From Thinopyrum elongatum (Eukaryota > Streptophyta > Magnoliopsida > Poales > Poaceae), in assembly GCA_011799875.1 (NCBI GenBank), contig CM022299.1:215146070-215210069 (forward strand): a DNA stretch of 64,000 nucleotides. The letters are read 5' to 3'. The stretch's first letter is position 1, and each line of letters begins with the position of its first letter. The translations under genes and the position numbers were made by a program. The notes beneath the pieces were generated by a model that searched no databases, was not told where the DNA came from, and was given only the letters and a program-made list of their open reading frames with translations. Positions 9,535 to 19,977 of the stretch are shown piece after piece.

Positions 9535-12500
9535 AGAGAAGTTTAGTCAACGGGTCTACCACATTCAGATCCGTATGTATTTTGCAAATTTCTATGTCTA
9601 CAATGCTCTGCACAGAGCTACTTTAGCTAATTGCTCCCACTTTCAATATGTATCCAGATTGAGACTCTGAGTAATCTAGATTGGTGTAAAAGCTTGCATC
9701 GATGTAACCTTTTACGACGAACTCTTTTATCACCTCCATAACCGAGAAATATTTCCTTAGTCCTCTTAGGTAACTAAGGATAACTTTGACCGCTATCCAG
9801 TGATCTATCCCTAGATCACTATCGTTCCTCCTTGCTAAACTCATAGCAAGGCACACAACTGGTCTGGTACATAGCATGGCATACTTTATAGAACCTATGG
9901 CTGAGGCATAGGGAATGACTTTCATTCTCTCTCTATCTTCTGCCGTGGTCTTGCTTTGAGTCTTACTCAACTTTATACCTTGAATACAGGCAAGAACTCT
10001 TTCTTTGACTGATACTTTTTGAACTCCTTCAAAACTTTGTCAAGGTATGTGCTTTGTGAAAGTCTTATTAAGCGTCTCGATCTATCCCTATAGATCTTGA
10101 TGCTCAATACTTAAGCAGCTTCACCGTGGTCTTTTATTGAAAAATTCTTATTCAAGTATCCTTCTATGCTATCCAGAAATTCTATATCATTTCCAATCAG
10201 CAATATGTCATCCACATATAATATCAGAAATGCTACAGAGCTCCCACTCACTTTCTTGTAAATACATGCTTCACCATAAGTCTGTATAAAACCATATGCT
10301 TTGATCACCTTATCAAAGCGTATATTCGAACTCCGAGATGCTTGCACCAGTCCATAGATGGATCGCTGGAGCTTGCACACTTTGTTAGCACCTTTAGGAT
10401 TGACAAAACCTTCTGGTTGCATCATATACAACTCTTCTTTAATAAATCCATTAAAGAAATGTAGTTTTGACATCCATTTGCCAGATTTCATAAAATGCGG
10501 CAATTGCTAACATGATTTGGACAGACTTAAGCATCAATACGAGTGAGAAAATCTCATCGTAGTCAACACCTTGAACTTGTCGAAAACCTTTTGTGACAAT
10601 TCGAGCTTTGTAGATAGAAACACTACTATCAGCATCTGTCTTCCTCTTGAAGATCCATTTATTCTCAATGACTTGCCGATCATCGGGCAAGTCAACCAAA
10701 GTCCATACTTTGTTCTTATACATGGATCCCATCTCAGATTTCATGGCCTCAAGCCATTTCGCGGAATCTGGGCTCATCATCGCTTCCTCATAGTTCGTAG
10801 GTTCGTCATGGTCTAGTAACATGACTTCCAGAACAGGATTACCGTACCACTCTGTAGTGGAACGTACTCTGGTTGACCTACGAGGTTCTGTAGTAACTTG
10901 ATCTGAAGTTTCATGATCATCATCATTAGCTTCCTCACTAATTGGTGTAGGCATCACTAGAACTGATTTCTGTGATGAACTACTTTCCAATTCAAGAGAA
11001 GGTACCACTACCTCATCAAGTTCTACTTTCCTCCCACTCACTTCTTTCGAGAGAAACTCCTTCTCTAGAAAGGATCCATTCTTAGCAACAAATATCTTGC
11101 CTTCGGATCTGTGATAGAAGGTGTACCCAACAGTTTCTTTTGGGTATCCTATGAAGACGCACTTCTCCGATTTGGGTTCGAGCTTATCAGGCTGAAGCTT
11201 TTTCACATAAGCATCATAGCCCCAAACTTTAAGAAACGACGCTTAGGTTTCTTGCCAAACCATAGTTCATACGGTGTCGTCTCAACGGATTTAGATGGTG
11301 CCCTATTAAACGTGAATGCAGCTGTCTCTAATGCATAACCCCAAAATGATAGTGGTAAATCAGTAAGAGACATCATAGATCGCACCATATCTAATAAAGT
11401 ACGGTTACGACGTTCGGACACACCATTACGCTGTGGTGTTCCAGGTGGCATGAGTTGCGAAACTATTCCACATTTTTGAATGAAGACCAAACTCGTAACT
11501 CAAATATTTGCCTCCGCAATCAGATCGTAGAAACTTTATTTTCTTGTTACGATGATTTTCTACTTCACTCTGAAATTCTTTGGACTTTTCAAACGTTTCA
11601 GACTTGTGTTTCATTAAGTAGATATACCCATATCTGCTCAAATCATCTGTGAAGGTCAGAAAATAACGATACCCGCCGCGAGCCTCAATACTCATCGGAC
11701 CGCATACATCGGTATGTATTATTTCCAATAAGTCCGTTGCTCGCTCCATTGTTCCAGCGAACGGAGTTTTAGTCATCTTGCCCATGTGGCATGGTTCGCA
11801 AGCATCAAATGATTCATAATCAAGTGATTCCAAAAGTCCATCAGTATGGAGTTTCTTCATGCGCTTTACACCAATATGACCTAAACGGCAGTGCCACAAA
11901 TAAGTTGCACTATCATTACTAACTTTGCATCTTTTGGCTTCAATATTATGAATATGTGTATCACTACGATCGAGATTCAATAAACCATTTACATTGGGTG
12001 TATGACCATAGAAGGTTTTTATTCATGTAAACAGAACAACAATTATTCTCTGACTTAAATGAATAACCGTATTGCAATAAACATGATCCAATCATATTCA
12101 TGCTCAACGCAAACACCAAATAACATTTATTTTGCAATAAACATGATCCAATCATATTCATGCTCAACGCAAACACCAAATAACATTTATTTAGGTTCAA
12201 CACTAATCCCAAAAATAGAGGGAGTGTGCAATGGTGATCTTATCAACCTTGGAATCTCTTCCAACACACATCGTCACCTCGTCCTCAACTAGTCTCTTTT
12301 CATTTTGCAACACCTGTTTCGAGTTACTAATCGTAGCAACTGAACCGGTATCAAATACCCAGGGGCTACTATGAACACTAGTAAAATACACATCAATAAC
12401 ATGTATATCAAATATACCTTTGTTCACTTTGCCATCCTTCTTATCCGCCAAATACTTGGGGCAGTTCCGCTTCCAGTGACTAGTCCCTTTGCAGTAGAAG

Positions 12501-13255
12501 CACTCAGTTTCAGGCTTAGGTCCAGACTTGGGCTTCTTCCCGGGAGTAGCAACTTTCTTGCTATTCTTCTTGAAGTTCCCCTTCTTCCCTTTGCCCTTTT
12601 TCTTGAAACTAGTGGTCTTGTTAACCATCAACACTTGATGCTCTTTCTTGATTTCTACCTTCGTTGATTTCAGCATCACGAAGAGCTCGGGAATCGTTTT
12701 TGTCATCCCTTGCATATTATAGTTCGTCACAAAGTTCCAGTAACTTGGTGATAGTGATTAGAGAATTCTGTCAATTACTATCTTATCTGGAAGATTAACT
12801 CCCACTTGATTCAAGCAACTGTAGTACTCAGACATTCTGAGCACATGCTCACTGGTTGAGCTATTCTCCTCCATCTTGTAGGCAAAGTATTTGTCAGAGG
12901 TCTCATACCTCTCGACACGGGCATGAGTCTGAAATACCGATTTCAGCTCTTGGAACATCTCATATGCTCCGTGGTGTTCAAAACGTTTCTGAAGTCCCGA
13001 TTCTAAGCCGTAAATCATGGCGCACTAAACTATCAAGTAGTCATCATATCGAGCTTGCTAAACGTTCATAACGTTTGCATCTGCTCCTGCAATAGGCCTG
13101 TCACCTAGCGGTGCATCAAGGACATAATTCTTCTGTGCAGCAATGAGGATAATCCTCAGATCACGGAACTAGTCCGCATCATTGCTACTATCATCTTTCA
13201 ACTTAGTTTTCTCTAGGAACATATCAAAATTCAAAGGAACAGTAGCACGGGCCAT
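9535..13255 (-). pseudogene. Copia-1 gag-pol remnant (gag, protease, integrase, RT, truncated RNase H)
   Basis: The start ATG is at 13255 (MARATVPLNFD). An in-frame TAG near 13175 replaces the Trp codon that Copia-2 has at the same place. Gag continues to the zinc knuckle CFYCKGTSHWKRNC near 12510-12470 and the protease-type WVFDTGS near 12350. A 60-bp tandem duplication (12072-12191) and a frameshift follow. Then come the integrase zinc-binding and catalytic parts (11980-11426, 11490-11203) and RT (11206-10111) with YVDDILL near 10215. RNase H (9970-9623) is cut short. The polyprotein crosses all three minus frames. It would not give a working product; mobility would need proteins supplied in trans. 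Confidence 0.88.
12072..12191 (-). repeat. 60-bp perfect tandem duplication in gag-pol
   Basis: Two adjacent 60-bp copies (12072-12131 and 12132-12191), both starting TTGCAATAAACATGATCC. They duplicate 20 codons of the protease-integrase linker and keep the local frame. Copia-2 has a single copy. No mismatch is visible between the two, so the event is recent. Confidence 0.9.
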
Positions 13256-14476
13256 TGATCTACAACAACATAGACATGCAAAATACTATCAGGTACTAAG
13301 TTCATGATAAATTTAAGTTCAATTAATCATATTACTCAAGAACTCCCACTTAGATAGACATCTCTCTAATCATCTAAGTGATCACGTGATCCAAATCAAC
13401 TAAACCATAACCGATCATCACGTGAAATGGAGTAGTTTTCAATGGTGAACATCACTATGTTGATCATATCTACTATATGATTCATGCTCGACCTTTCGGT
13501 CTCAGTGTTCCGAGGCCATATCTGCATATGCTAGGCTCGTCAAGTTTAACCCGAGTATTCTGCGTGTGCAAAACTGGCTTGCACCCGTTGTAGATGAACG
13601 TTGAGCTTATCACACCCGATCATCACGTGGTGTCTCGGCACGACAAACTTTGGCAACGGTGCATACTCAGGGAGAACACTTTTACCTTGAAATTTAGTGA
13701 GAGATTATCTTATAATGCTACCGTCAAACAAAGCAAAATAAGATGCATAAAGGATAAACATCACATGCAATCAATATAAGTGATATGATATGGCCATCAT
13801 CATCTTGTGCTTGTGATCTCCATCTCCGAAGCACCGTCATGATCACCATCGTTACTGGCGCGACACCTTGATCTCCATCGTAGCATCGTTGTCGTCTCGC
13901 CAACTATTGCTTCTACGACTATCGCTACCGCTTAGTGATAAAGTAAAGCAATTACAGGGCGATTGCATTGCATACAATAAAGCGACAACCATATGGCTCC
14001 TGCCAGTTGCCGATAACTCAGTTACAAAACATGATCATCTCATACAATAAAATATAGCATCATGTCTTGACCATATCACATCACAACATGCCCTGCAAAA
14101 ACAAGTGAGACGTCCTCTACTTTGTTGTTGCAAGTTTTACGTGGCTGCTACGGGCTGAGCAAGAACCGTTCTTACCTACGCATCAAAACCACAACGATAG
14201 TTCGTCAAGTTAGTGCTGTTTTAACCTTCACAAGGACCGGGCGTAGCCACACTCGGTTCAACTAAAGTTGGAGAAACTGACACCCGCTAGTCACCTGTGT
14301 GCAAAGCACGGCGGTAAAACCAGTCTCGCGTAAGCGTACGCGTAATGTCGGTCCGGGCCGCTTCATCCAACAATACCGCTGAACCAAAGTGTGACATGCT
14401 GGTAAGCAGTATGACTTGTATCGCCCACAACTCACTTGTGTTCTACTCGTGCATATAACATCTACGCATAAAACCA
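13256..14476 (-). other. Copia-1 5' untranslated leader
   Basis: About 1.2 kb between the primer-binding sequence and gag, without a supported gene. The matching leader in Copia-2 lies at 36692-37908. Long leaders are usual for the BARE/Angela group. Confidence 0.7.
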
Positions 14477-14490
14477 GGCTCGGATGCCAC
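14477..14490 (-). other. Copia-1 primer-binding site
   Basis: GTGGCATCCGAGCC directly follows the 5' LTR on the minus strand, as in other BARE/Angela-type elements. It resembles an initiator-methionine tRNA complement with changes. Confidence 0.7.
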
Positions 14491-16221
14491 TGTTGGGGAA
14501 CGTAGTAATTTCAAAAAAAAATTCCTACGCACACACAGGATCATGGTGATGCATAGCAACGAGAGGGGAGAGTGTGTCCACGTACCCTCGTAGACCGAAA
14601 GCGGAAGCGTTAGCACAACGCGGTTGATGTAGTCGTACGTCTTCACGATCCGACCGATCCAAGTACCGAACGCACGACACCTCCGAGTTCAGCACACGTT
14701 CAACTCGATGACGTCCAGCGAGCTCCGATCCAGCAAAGCTTCACAGGAGAGTTTTGTCAGCACGACGGCGTGGTGACGGTGATGATGATGCTACCGACGT
14801 AGGGCTTCGCCTAAGCACCGCTACGATATGATCGAGGTGGATTATGGTGGAGGGGGGGCACCGCACACGGCTAAGAGATCAATGATCAATTGTTGTGTCT
14901 ATGGGGTGCCTCCTGGCCACGTATATAAAGGATGGAGGGAGGAGGAGGCCGGCCCTCACAGGGCGCGCCCAAGGTGTGGAGTCCTAGTAGGACTCCCTAG
15001 TCCTAGTAGGATTCCACCTCCCACATGGAATAGGAAAAGGGGAAGGGAGAAGGAGAAGGAAGGAAGGGGGCGCCCCCTTTCCCTAGTCCAATTCGGACCA
15101 GTCCATGGGGAAGGGGCGCAGCCACCCTTGAGGCCTTTCTCTCCTTTCCCGTATGGCCCATTAAGGCCCAATACGAATTCCCGTAACTCTCCCGTACTCC
15201 GAAAAATACCCGAATCACTCGGAACCTTTCCGATGTCCGAATATAGCCTTCCAATATATCGATCTTTACCTCTCGACCATTTCGAGACTCCTCGTCATGT
15301 CTCCGATCTCATCCGGGACTCCAAAACAAACTTCGGTCATCAAATCACATAAACTCATAATACCGATCGTCACCGAACTTTAAGCGTGCAGACCCTACGG
15401 GTTCGAGAACTATGTAGACATGACCGAGACACGTCTCCGGTCAATAACCAATAGCGGAACCTGGATGCTCATATTGGCTCCCACATATTCTACGAAGATC
15501 TTTATCGGTCAAACCGCATAACAACATACGTTGTTCCCTTTGTCATCGGTATGTTACTTGCCCGAGATTCGATCGTCGGTATCTCAATACCTAGTTCAAT
15601 CTCGGTACCGGCAAGTCTCTTTACTTGTTCCGTAATACATCATCCCGCAACTAACTCATTAGTTACAATGCTTGCAAGGCTTATAGTGATGTGCATTACC
15701 GAGTGGGCCCAGAGATACCTCTCCGACAATCGGAGTGACAAATCCTAATCTCGAAATACGCCAACTCAACAAGTACCTTCGGAGACACCTGTAGAGCACC
15801 TTTATAATCACCCAGTTACGTTGTGACGTTTGGTAGCACACAAAGTGTTCCTCCGGTAAACGGGAGTTGCATAATCTCATAGTCATATGAACATGTATAA
15901 GTCATGAAGAAAGCAATAGCAACATACTAAACGATCAAGTGCTAAGCTAACGGAATGGGTCAAGTCAATCACATCATTCTCCTAATGATGTGATCCCGTT
16001 AATCAAATGACAACTCATGTCTATGGTTAGGAAACATAACCATCTTTGATTAACGAGCTAGTCAAGTAGAGGCATACTAGTGACACTCTATTTTGTCTAT
16101 GTATTCACACATGTATCAAGTTTCCGGTTAATACAATTCTAGCATGAATAATAAACATTTATCATGACATAAGGAAATAAAATAATGACTTTATTATTGC
16201 CTCTAGGGCATATTTCCTTCA
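14491..16221 (-). repeat. Copia-1 5' LTR
   Basis: TGAAGG start at 16221, CCCCAACA end at 14491. A TATA-like CTTTATATAC lies at 14930-14921 on the minus strand, the likely promoter for the element RNA. Confidence 0.92.
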
Positions 16222-16226
16222 GGCGG

Positions 16227-17610
16227 TGGGGTAGCGCTTCGCAGCGAAGCATGCTAAGCAGCGGTGCTAGTAGCTAGAGGCGGGAGCAGGTGGTCCCGAC
16301 GGTGCTGGAGGAAGAAGATGAGAGATTGAAGATGGATGTCGGTTGTTGGATGTAAATCGAACGGCTATGGATGTCAGAATCATTTGTGGACTAAGTTGAC
16401 AACGCCTTGCATTGGCTTCGACCTATTAGCCCACATTCCAGCCTCCAAAAATATGGCACATATTCAACCCATTTTTTTAGAAATTACAGTCCATTTGCTG
16501 GGCTGGGTGAACAAATAATGTAGCGTCCATGCGGCCCATTTATTTTTTTCTAAAAAACTACAGCCCATTTGCACTTTCTAGAAATGCACGAATTTGCTGG
16601 GTTGGGTGAACAAGTAATGTAGCGTCCTTGCGACCCATTTATTTTTTTTCTAAAGAAGTACAGCCGATTTGCACTTTCTCGAAATACATGATTTTGCTGG
16701 GCTGGTTCTAATTATAATGTTGGGTCGAGCGGAACAATGTTATCAAAAAATAAACAGGGGCTGAGCATTTTGTTATAAATATATTTAAATAATAAGCGCT
16801 TTATTATTACATTGGTCCTTAAATCTTACCAAGCTTTTGTACACAATCACCAGGATTTTCGTTGCCTTGAAGTAAAAAAACAGGATTTTATTGTTAAAAA
16901 TTTATTTTTGTAAGTTAATAAGACGTGGATATTTTTTCTTATATATGTAAGTATCTGTTAAATATATGATGATAATAACAATAATATATAATAACATATA
17001 AAATAATATAAATATATATAATATAGTTATAAGGGTAACATAAGTTGGACCTAGCGTTCCTATTCTTATATAGAAAAATAGAACATACCTCTGCTTTTTC
17101 TTCAAAAAAATACATAAGTTGGGCTATGGATGTTTAATAAAAAATAAAACCTAGGTTGGGAGGCCCATAGGCTGGTCGATACATACGGCCCTAAAAAAAA
17201 TACAACTGGCATGTCGTGGGCTGCGCATGTTAAAAAAAGCCTAGACTGGGCAGCCCACAACCCAGCTGATACCCCGATGACTAGCTTCGTTGTAAATTTA
17301 TCTCCTTTAGTAACTACATTGACAAACCCGTGGGCTCCAATGTCAGTATAGCATTAGGAGGAAGCCTTTTTTCAATGAGGCACTTGCTTGCGTACGGCCA
17401 TGGACCTGGTGGGTCCCGACTATCCGCCTCTCCACATACAGTCCTCTCTAGATTCTTCTCATTTGTTGAGCATGTTCACAATGGCAGACAACGGCGCCAC
17501 AGCGAGCGCACAAAGGCGGAGGATGACGTCCAGGTCCCGGACAAGAACGCACCAGAGCCGGGGAAGATGTGCTACAGTAGTGGTAGAAGCTGTGCCTAAT
17601 TTCTAGCGAA
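16227..17610. repeat. Unclassified repeat, right part, with ~115-bp tandem units
   Basis: Continuation of the DNA into which Copia-1 inserted. Between about 16455 and 16715 there are about two and a half diverged units containing ACAGCCCATTTGCACTTTCT, GAAATACATGATTTTGCTGGG-like and AATGTAGCGTCC blocks. 16720-17320 is AT-rich and shows nothing else. 17390-17570 is the diverged direct copy of 7312-7490. No gene is supported. Confidence 0.45.
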
Positions 17611-17628
17611 AGTACTAAAGTAGCCCTG

Positions 17629-17675
17629 TGGCCAAGTTCCACTCCCCAATAGCTGCTCCGCCCGGGTTCGATTCC
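17629..17675 (+). repeat. Possible tRNA-derived SINE head
   Basis: A TGGCCAAGTTCC block at 17629-17640 resembles an A box, and GGTTCGATTCC at 17665-17675 is a perfect B-box-type sequence. Spacing is about right for a Pol III promoter. No cloverleaf or acceptor stem is convincing, so this is at best a degraded SINE or tRNA fossil. Confidence 0.3.
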
Positions 17676-17699
17676 ACCTGATGCAGTGAAAATGTCCCC

Positions 17700-18283
17700 A
17701 AATTTTTGCCTCTACCATTACTGACATGTGGGTCCCCATTGTCATCTACGCACACCACCTCCAACACTTGCCAAAACTTCGTCCCTCATTTACTCTGTTT
17801 TTCGCACACTCAACATTGTTTGGCCATTTTGAAAATAGCATATCTTTTTGACTATGCATCATATGAAGATGAGCTATGCAGGAATGTTGATCAGCATGAT
17901 GGTAACTGGCTGGTAGTTCCATTTTCGACCATGAATAAAACTTCCAACATGATGTTATCCCTGTTTGAAAAGGGCGTGTTAATATAAATGCTCTGCCTCT
18001 GAAACTTGCAGTTTCTTATCTGAAACTGAAACTTGCAGTTTCTTCTCTGAGAATCACATTGTCTGCACTCTCATATGAAACTACATTTTTTAAAGTGCTA
18101 AAAATAGATCTCTAGAATTCAGAAAATACTTCATATGCTCAATACTGCAAATCTAAAATTCAAAAGACATTCATATATGAAAGTACTCTCAAAATACACA
18201 ACACAAAACACAATTCACAACCTGCAAATACTGACAACCCTAAGCTCCTCCTCAGACTATTGGGGGGGGGGGGCAGTCCCCTC
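17700..18283. other. No supported gene; short direct repeat
   Basis: Low-GC sequence. A 25-30 bp direct repeat with GAAACTTGCAGTTTCTT lies at about 18001-18050. A run of 12 G sits at 18262-18273. Nothing else is recognised. Confidence 0.4.
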
Positions 18284-18760
18284 CTATTCCTCGGCGGCAG
18301 AAAGCCGTCCCGTGAGACGAGGTGAACGGCGAGGGATAGGATGGCGGAGAAGCGTCGTCGCGCCAACTGTTTTTCTCCTCTTGAAGTTGGGTATGGTCGA
18401 CGAAGCCTCCACCGGCTCGCTCTGCCACGGCACCCTCACAAACGACACTGTGTAGATGCTCGATCCTTCAATCTCTGGTGGATGCTCCATCTTGGATCGA
18501 TACTCCCACCACCGCTGCCTCATGATCGGATTCGGTGAATCTGTTTGCTCCATGGCCCAGAGGAGCAACTCTATGTACTCCCGCGTGACTCCCTCCAGGA
18601 GTATCACTGCCTTTTCGCTCTGTTCTAGATATTTGGTCATCGCTGTCACCGTTGCTGCTAATTGCTCCAGGTTGACAAACCAAGACTGTATCTCCAACAT
18701 CCTGGCTAGGTTCGCATGGTCGCCATCTACGATCCTCACATAGTGGTTGTACTCCTCCAT
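18284..18760 (-). CDS. Unrecognised protein, member A of a head-to-head pair
   Basis: Intact 158-aa frame ending SAAEE and a TAG at 18284-18286. An in-frame ATG at 18781 would add seven residues. I prefer the ATG at 18760 because the bases around it (AGAAGTAGATTAATGGAG) are conserved in the partner copy at 19489. The sequence is probably mostly helical. Its middle carries LLWAMEQTDS followed by RQRWWEYRSKMEHPP, which the partner copy at 19489-19977 also has. The C-terminal 40 residues are basic and Pro/Arg-rich. I do not recognise the family. CT-rich repeats with CCATTCCAAAACCAC lie upstream, again as in the partner. It could be a host gene family or a gene carried by a transposon. Confidence 0.45.
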   Translation of the reverse strand: MEEYNHYVRIVDGDHANLARMLEIQSWFVNLEQLAATVTAMTKYLEQSEKAVILLEGVTREYIELLLWAMEQTDSPNPIMRQRWWEYRSKMEHPPEIEGSSIYTVSFVRVPWQSEPVEASSTIPNFKRRKTVGATTLLRHPIPRRSPRLTGRLSAAEE

Positions 18761-18942
18761 TAATCTACTTCTCCACAGCACCTTCAGTTGTCGGCGATGG
18801 TTTTTGAATGGAAGAGCACTGGCACATGGAAGAGGAGAGGAGCAGCGTTGGTTTTGGATTGGAACAGGAGAGGAGCGGCAGTGGTTTTGGAATGGAAGAG
18901 GAGTGGAGCGACGGTGGTCTTGGAAGTATTTTTTTGGTTTGC

Positions 18943-19120
18943 GTATTTTGGGTCAAAGTTTGACCACGTACTGTATTTGACAAGCAAAATGTGAATGCAT
19001 GTCATAAAAAATTATATAGTTTGGTTCATATCTGAATGTACTTTCAAATTATATTATTTTTGCAACATATAACATATATTTTATTTGTTAAAATCATGTT
19101 CAAAATATGACCCATAATAC
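18943..19120. repeat. MITE-like inverted repeat between the head-to-head pair
   Basis: The left arm GTATTTTGGGTCAAAGTTTG (18943) faces a right arm whose reverse complement reads GTATTATGGGTCATATTTTG (ending 19120). The AT-rich core includes GAATGCATGTCATAAAAAAT. Arm and core style match Stowaway-type MITEs common in Triticeae and resemble the element at 49571-49784. Confidence 0.55.
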
Positions 19121-19224
19121 AAGGGAGACTAGTTAATGTGGGGTCGCTTCTTAATTGAAGGGCAAATTGATTTTGATTTTGCTCTAGTCACAGCGCGCCG
19201 GCCCTCTCGTCCAATCCTAAATCG

Positions 19225-19450
19225 CTGCAGCACGCTCCTCCCCCTCTTCTCCATTGCAAAACCACCCCCTCTCCTCTCTATCTTCTCCATTCCAAAACCA
19301 CCATCTCGCCTCTCCCTCTTCTCATTGCAAAACCACCCCATCTCCTATCCATTGCAAAACCATCCCCTCTCCTCTCCATCTTCTCCATTGCAAGACCACC
19401 ATCTCACCTCTCCCTCTTCTCCATTGCAAGACCACCGTCTCTCCTCTCAT
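19225..19450 (+). repeat. CT-rich tandem repeats upstream of member B
   Basis: Six to seven diverged units of about 30-36 bp built from CTCCATTGCAAAACCACC and CTCTCCYTCTT. The upstream region of member A on the other strand has similar but fewer units (18786-18910). Confidence 0.7.
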
Positions 19451-19488
19451 CTTCCAAAGCCAGCACCGGACCTCTCAGAAGCACATCT

Positions 19489-19977
19489 ATGGAGAGGATG
19501 CAGTAGCGAATCGGGCAGATCATCGGCGGCGACCAGGCGAAGTTAGCTAGGTTGAAGGAGATCCTTACTTGGTTTGATAACGAGTGGGAGATTTCGAGGG
19601 TGGTGACGGCCATGTGGCAATGTATGAGAAAGAATGAGACGGCGGCGATGAGGGCGGCAATGTACTCCCCAGCGGCAGTTATGCGGCAGTCCTTCAAGTT
19701 CATTGAGTATCTCCTCTGGGCGATGGATCAGACAGATTTGGCTGAGGCAAAAGTCAGGCGGAGGTGGTGGGCGTACAGATCAAAGGTCGAGCATCCAGAG
19801 GATAACAAATCGATCGAGTACGGTGTGTCGTTCGTGAGGGTGCAGTGCCAACTGGAGCCATAGGAGTATTTGTTCTCCCACCGCAAGAGGAGGTCGGATG
19901 GCGCGACATCGCTTCCTCGCCGTTCTCCACGGTTCCCTCACTGCTCGCCTCGTTTCAACGGCGGTGGTAGGGTTTAA
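19489..19977 (+). pseudogene. Unrecognised protein, member B of a head-to-head pair, two stops
   Basis: Paralogue of the minus-strand frame at 18284-18760. The frame starts with ATG at 19489, hits TAG at 19504-19506 after five codons, then runs open for 118 codons to a TAG at 19861-19863. Coding similarity to member A continues beyond that stop to TAA at 19975-19977. Shared motifs are LLWAMDQTD and RRRWWAYRSKVEHP. An ATG at 19552 could still give a 103-aa product. The two stops make a full product impossible without readthrough. Confidence 0.5.

Larger units (their letters stand above)
7597..16221 (-). mobile_element. Copia-1: Angela/BARE/WIS-like Copia retrotransposon, complete length but coding-defective
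   Basis: Full-length insertion of about 8.6 kb on the minus strand. LTRs at 7597-9326 and 14491-16221 (about 1.73 kb each) begin TGAAGGAAATATG and end GTTCCCCAACA. The target duplication GGCGG is at 7592-7596 and 16222-16226. The primer-binding sequence GTGGCATCCGAGCC is at 14490-14477. A polypurine tract, CAAGTGGGAGAC, adjoins the 3' LTR at 9338-9327. By eye the LTRs differ at roughly 35 positions (about 2%), suggesting a fairly recent insertion. Gag-pol is broken by stops and frameshifts. LTR ends and the primer-binding sequence match what is known of the BARE/Angela group. Confidence 0.92.

Noticed and set aside
17621..17690. Intact tRNA gene
   Set aside because: A- and B-box-like blocks are present, but no acceptor stem or anticodon arm could be drawn.
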